Positions 63,885 through 64,000 of a DNA stretch of 64,000 bases are shown piece by piece. Position numbers and translations under genes: made by a program. The stretch's first letter is position 1. The number at the start of each line of letters is the position of its first letter. The notes beneath the pieces were generated by a model, which saw only the letters and a program-made list of their open reading frames with translations, had not been told where the DNA came from and did no database searches. Source of the DNA: Pleomorphomonas sp. JP5 (GTDB taxonomy: Bacteria; Pseudomonadota; Alphaproteobacteria; Rhizobiales; Pleomorphomonadaceae); assembly GCF_023721815.1 (NCBI RefSeq), contig NZ_JAMDLI010000007.1, forward strand, positions 735,237 to 799,236, in the 5' to 3' direction.

Positions 63885-64000
63885 ATGTCGATCAACCATT
63901 TTCCCACAACCATCGCGGCGGCTCATGCCGTCGCCGACCGCATCGCCGAGCGCCTCAAGGCGAAGCCGAGTATCGTTCTTGGCCTTGCCACCGGCGCCAC
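63885..64000 (+). CDS. nagB: Glucosamine-6-phosphate deaminase, N-terminal part (cut by window end)
   Basis: Only 38 full codons are visible from ATG 63885, with GGAG at 63875. AADRIAERLKAKP-like helix and VLGLATGAT, the phosphate-binding loop of the NagB/6-phosphogluconolactonase family, are present. The NagB reading is favoured by the ROK regulator and glmS nearby; a 6-phosphogluconolactonase is possible. Confidence 0.65.
   Translation, partial: MSINHFPTTIAAAHAVADRIAERLKAKPSIVLGLATGA

Overview
The window is high-GC chromosomal DNA from an alphaproteobacterium, most likely a member of the Hyphomicrobiales. This is inferred from protein style, 4-base stop/start overlaps in operons, and dense ABC-type carbohydrate importers. 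A complete mannitol PTS is uncommon in that class; the genus cannot be fixed from the sequence alone.

Layout. (1) 1-2548: the end of an unknown membrane protein and a small basic protein. (2) 2557-12593, minus strand: one long operon reading dpaL, an M20 amidohydrolase, a D-carbamoylase-type hydrolase, a ygfK-like gene, an xdhD-like molybdenum hydroxylase, ssnA and a transaldolase-like aldolase. This is the core of the E. coli yge/ygf purine cluster, remodelled; a RpiR-type regulator is divergent at 12643. (3) 13585-14574: a small membrane protein and mostly empty DNA. (4) 14575-25659: tRNA-Arg(ACG) carrying an integrated element of about 11 kb bounded by a 51-bp direct repeat. The element has an integrase, HK97-type portal, protease, connector, capsid, large terminase and HNH genes, a helicase and a primase-like protein, but no tail, baseplate or lysis genes. 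That is the profile of a capsid-forming phage-inducible chromosomal island (cf-PICI-like satellite). It also has two sets of paired 21-bp palindromic operator candidates.

(5) 26322-32971: ABC importer, long-chain polyol dehydrogenase and xylulokinase, fitting use of a sugar alcohol (D-arabitol or mannitol type). (6) 33963-42003: ABC importer followed by an L-xylulose kinase, a UlaE-type 3-epimerase and an AraD-type 4-epimerase, a complete L-xylulose to D-xylulose 5-phosphate route. Next come an IS701-like transposase homologue that has lost its catalytic motifs and a convergent DeoR regulator. (7) 44090-52619: an AraC regulator, XylR, and a divergent CUT1 importer with a GH43 beta-xylosidase for xylo-oligosaccharides. 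(8) 52844-64000: a lone fructose-type EIIB, glmS, mtlA, mtlD, an EIIA(Glc)-HPr-EI fusion, an AraC regulator, a ROK regulator and the start of nagB.

The carbohydrate modules converge on D-xylulose 5-phosphate and fructose 6-phosphate. The fusion protein probably supplies phosphate to MtlA. The most interesting parts are the tailless capsid-encoding island and the altered purine-type operon.
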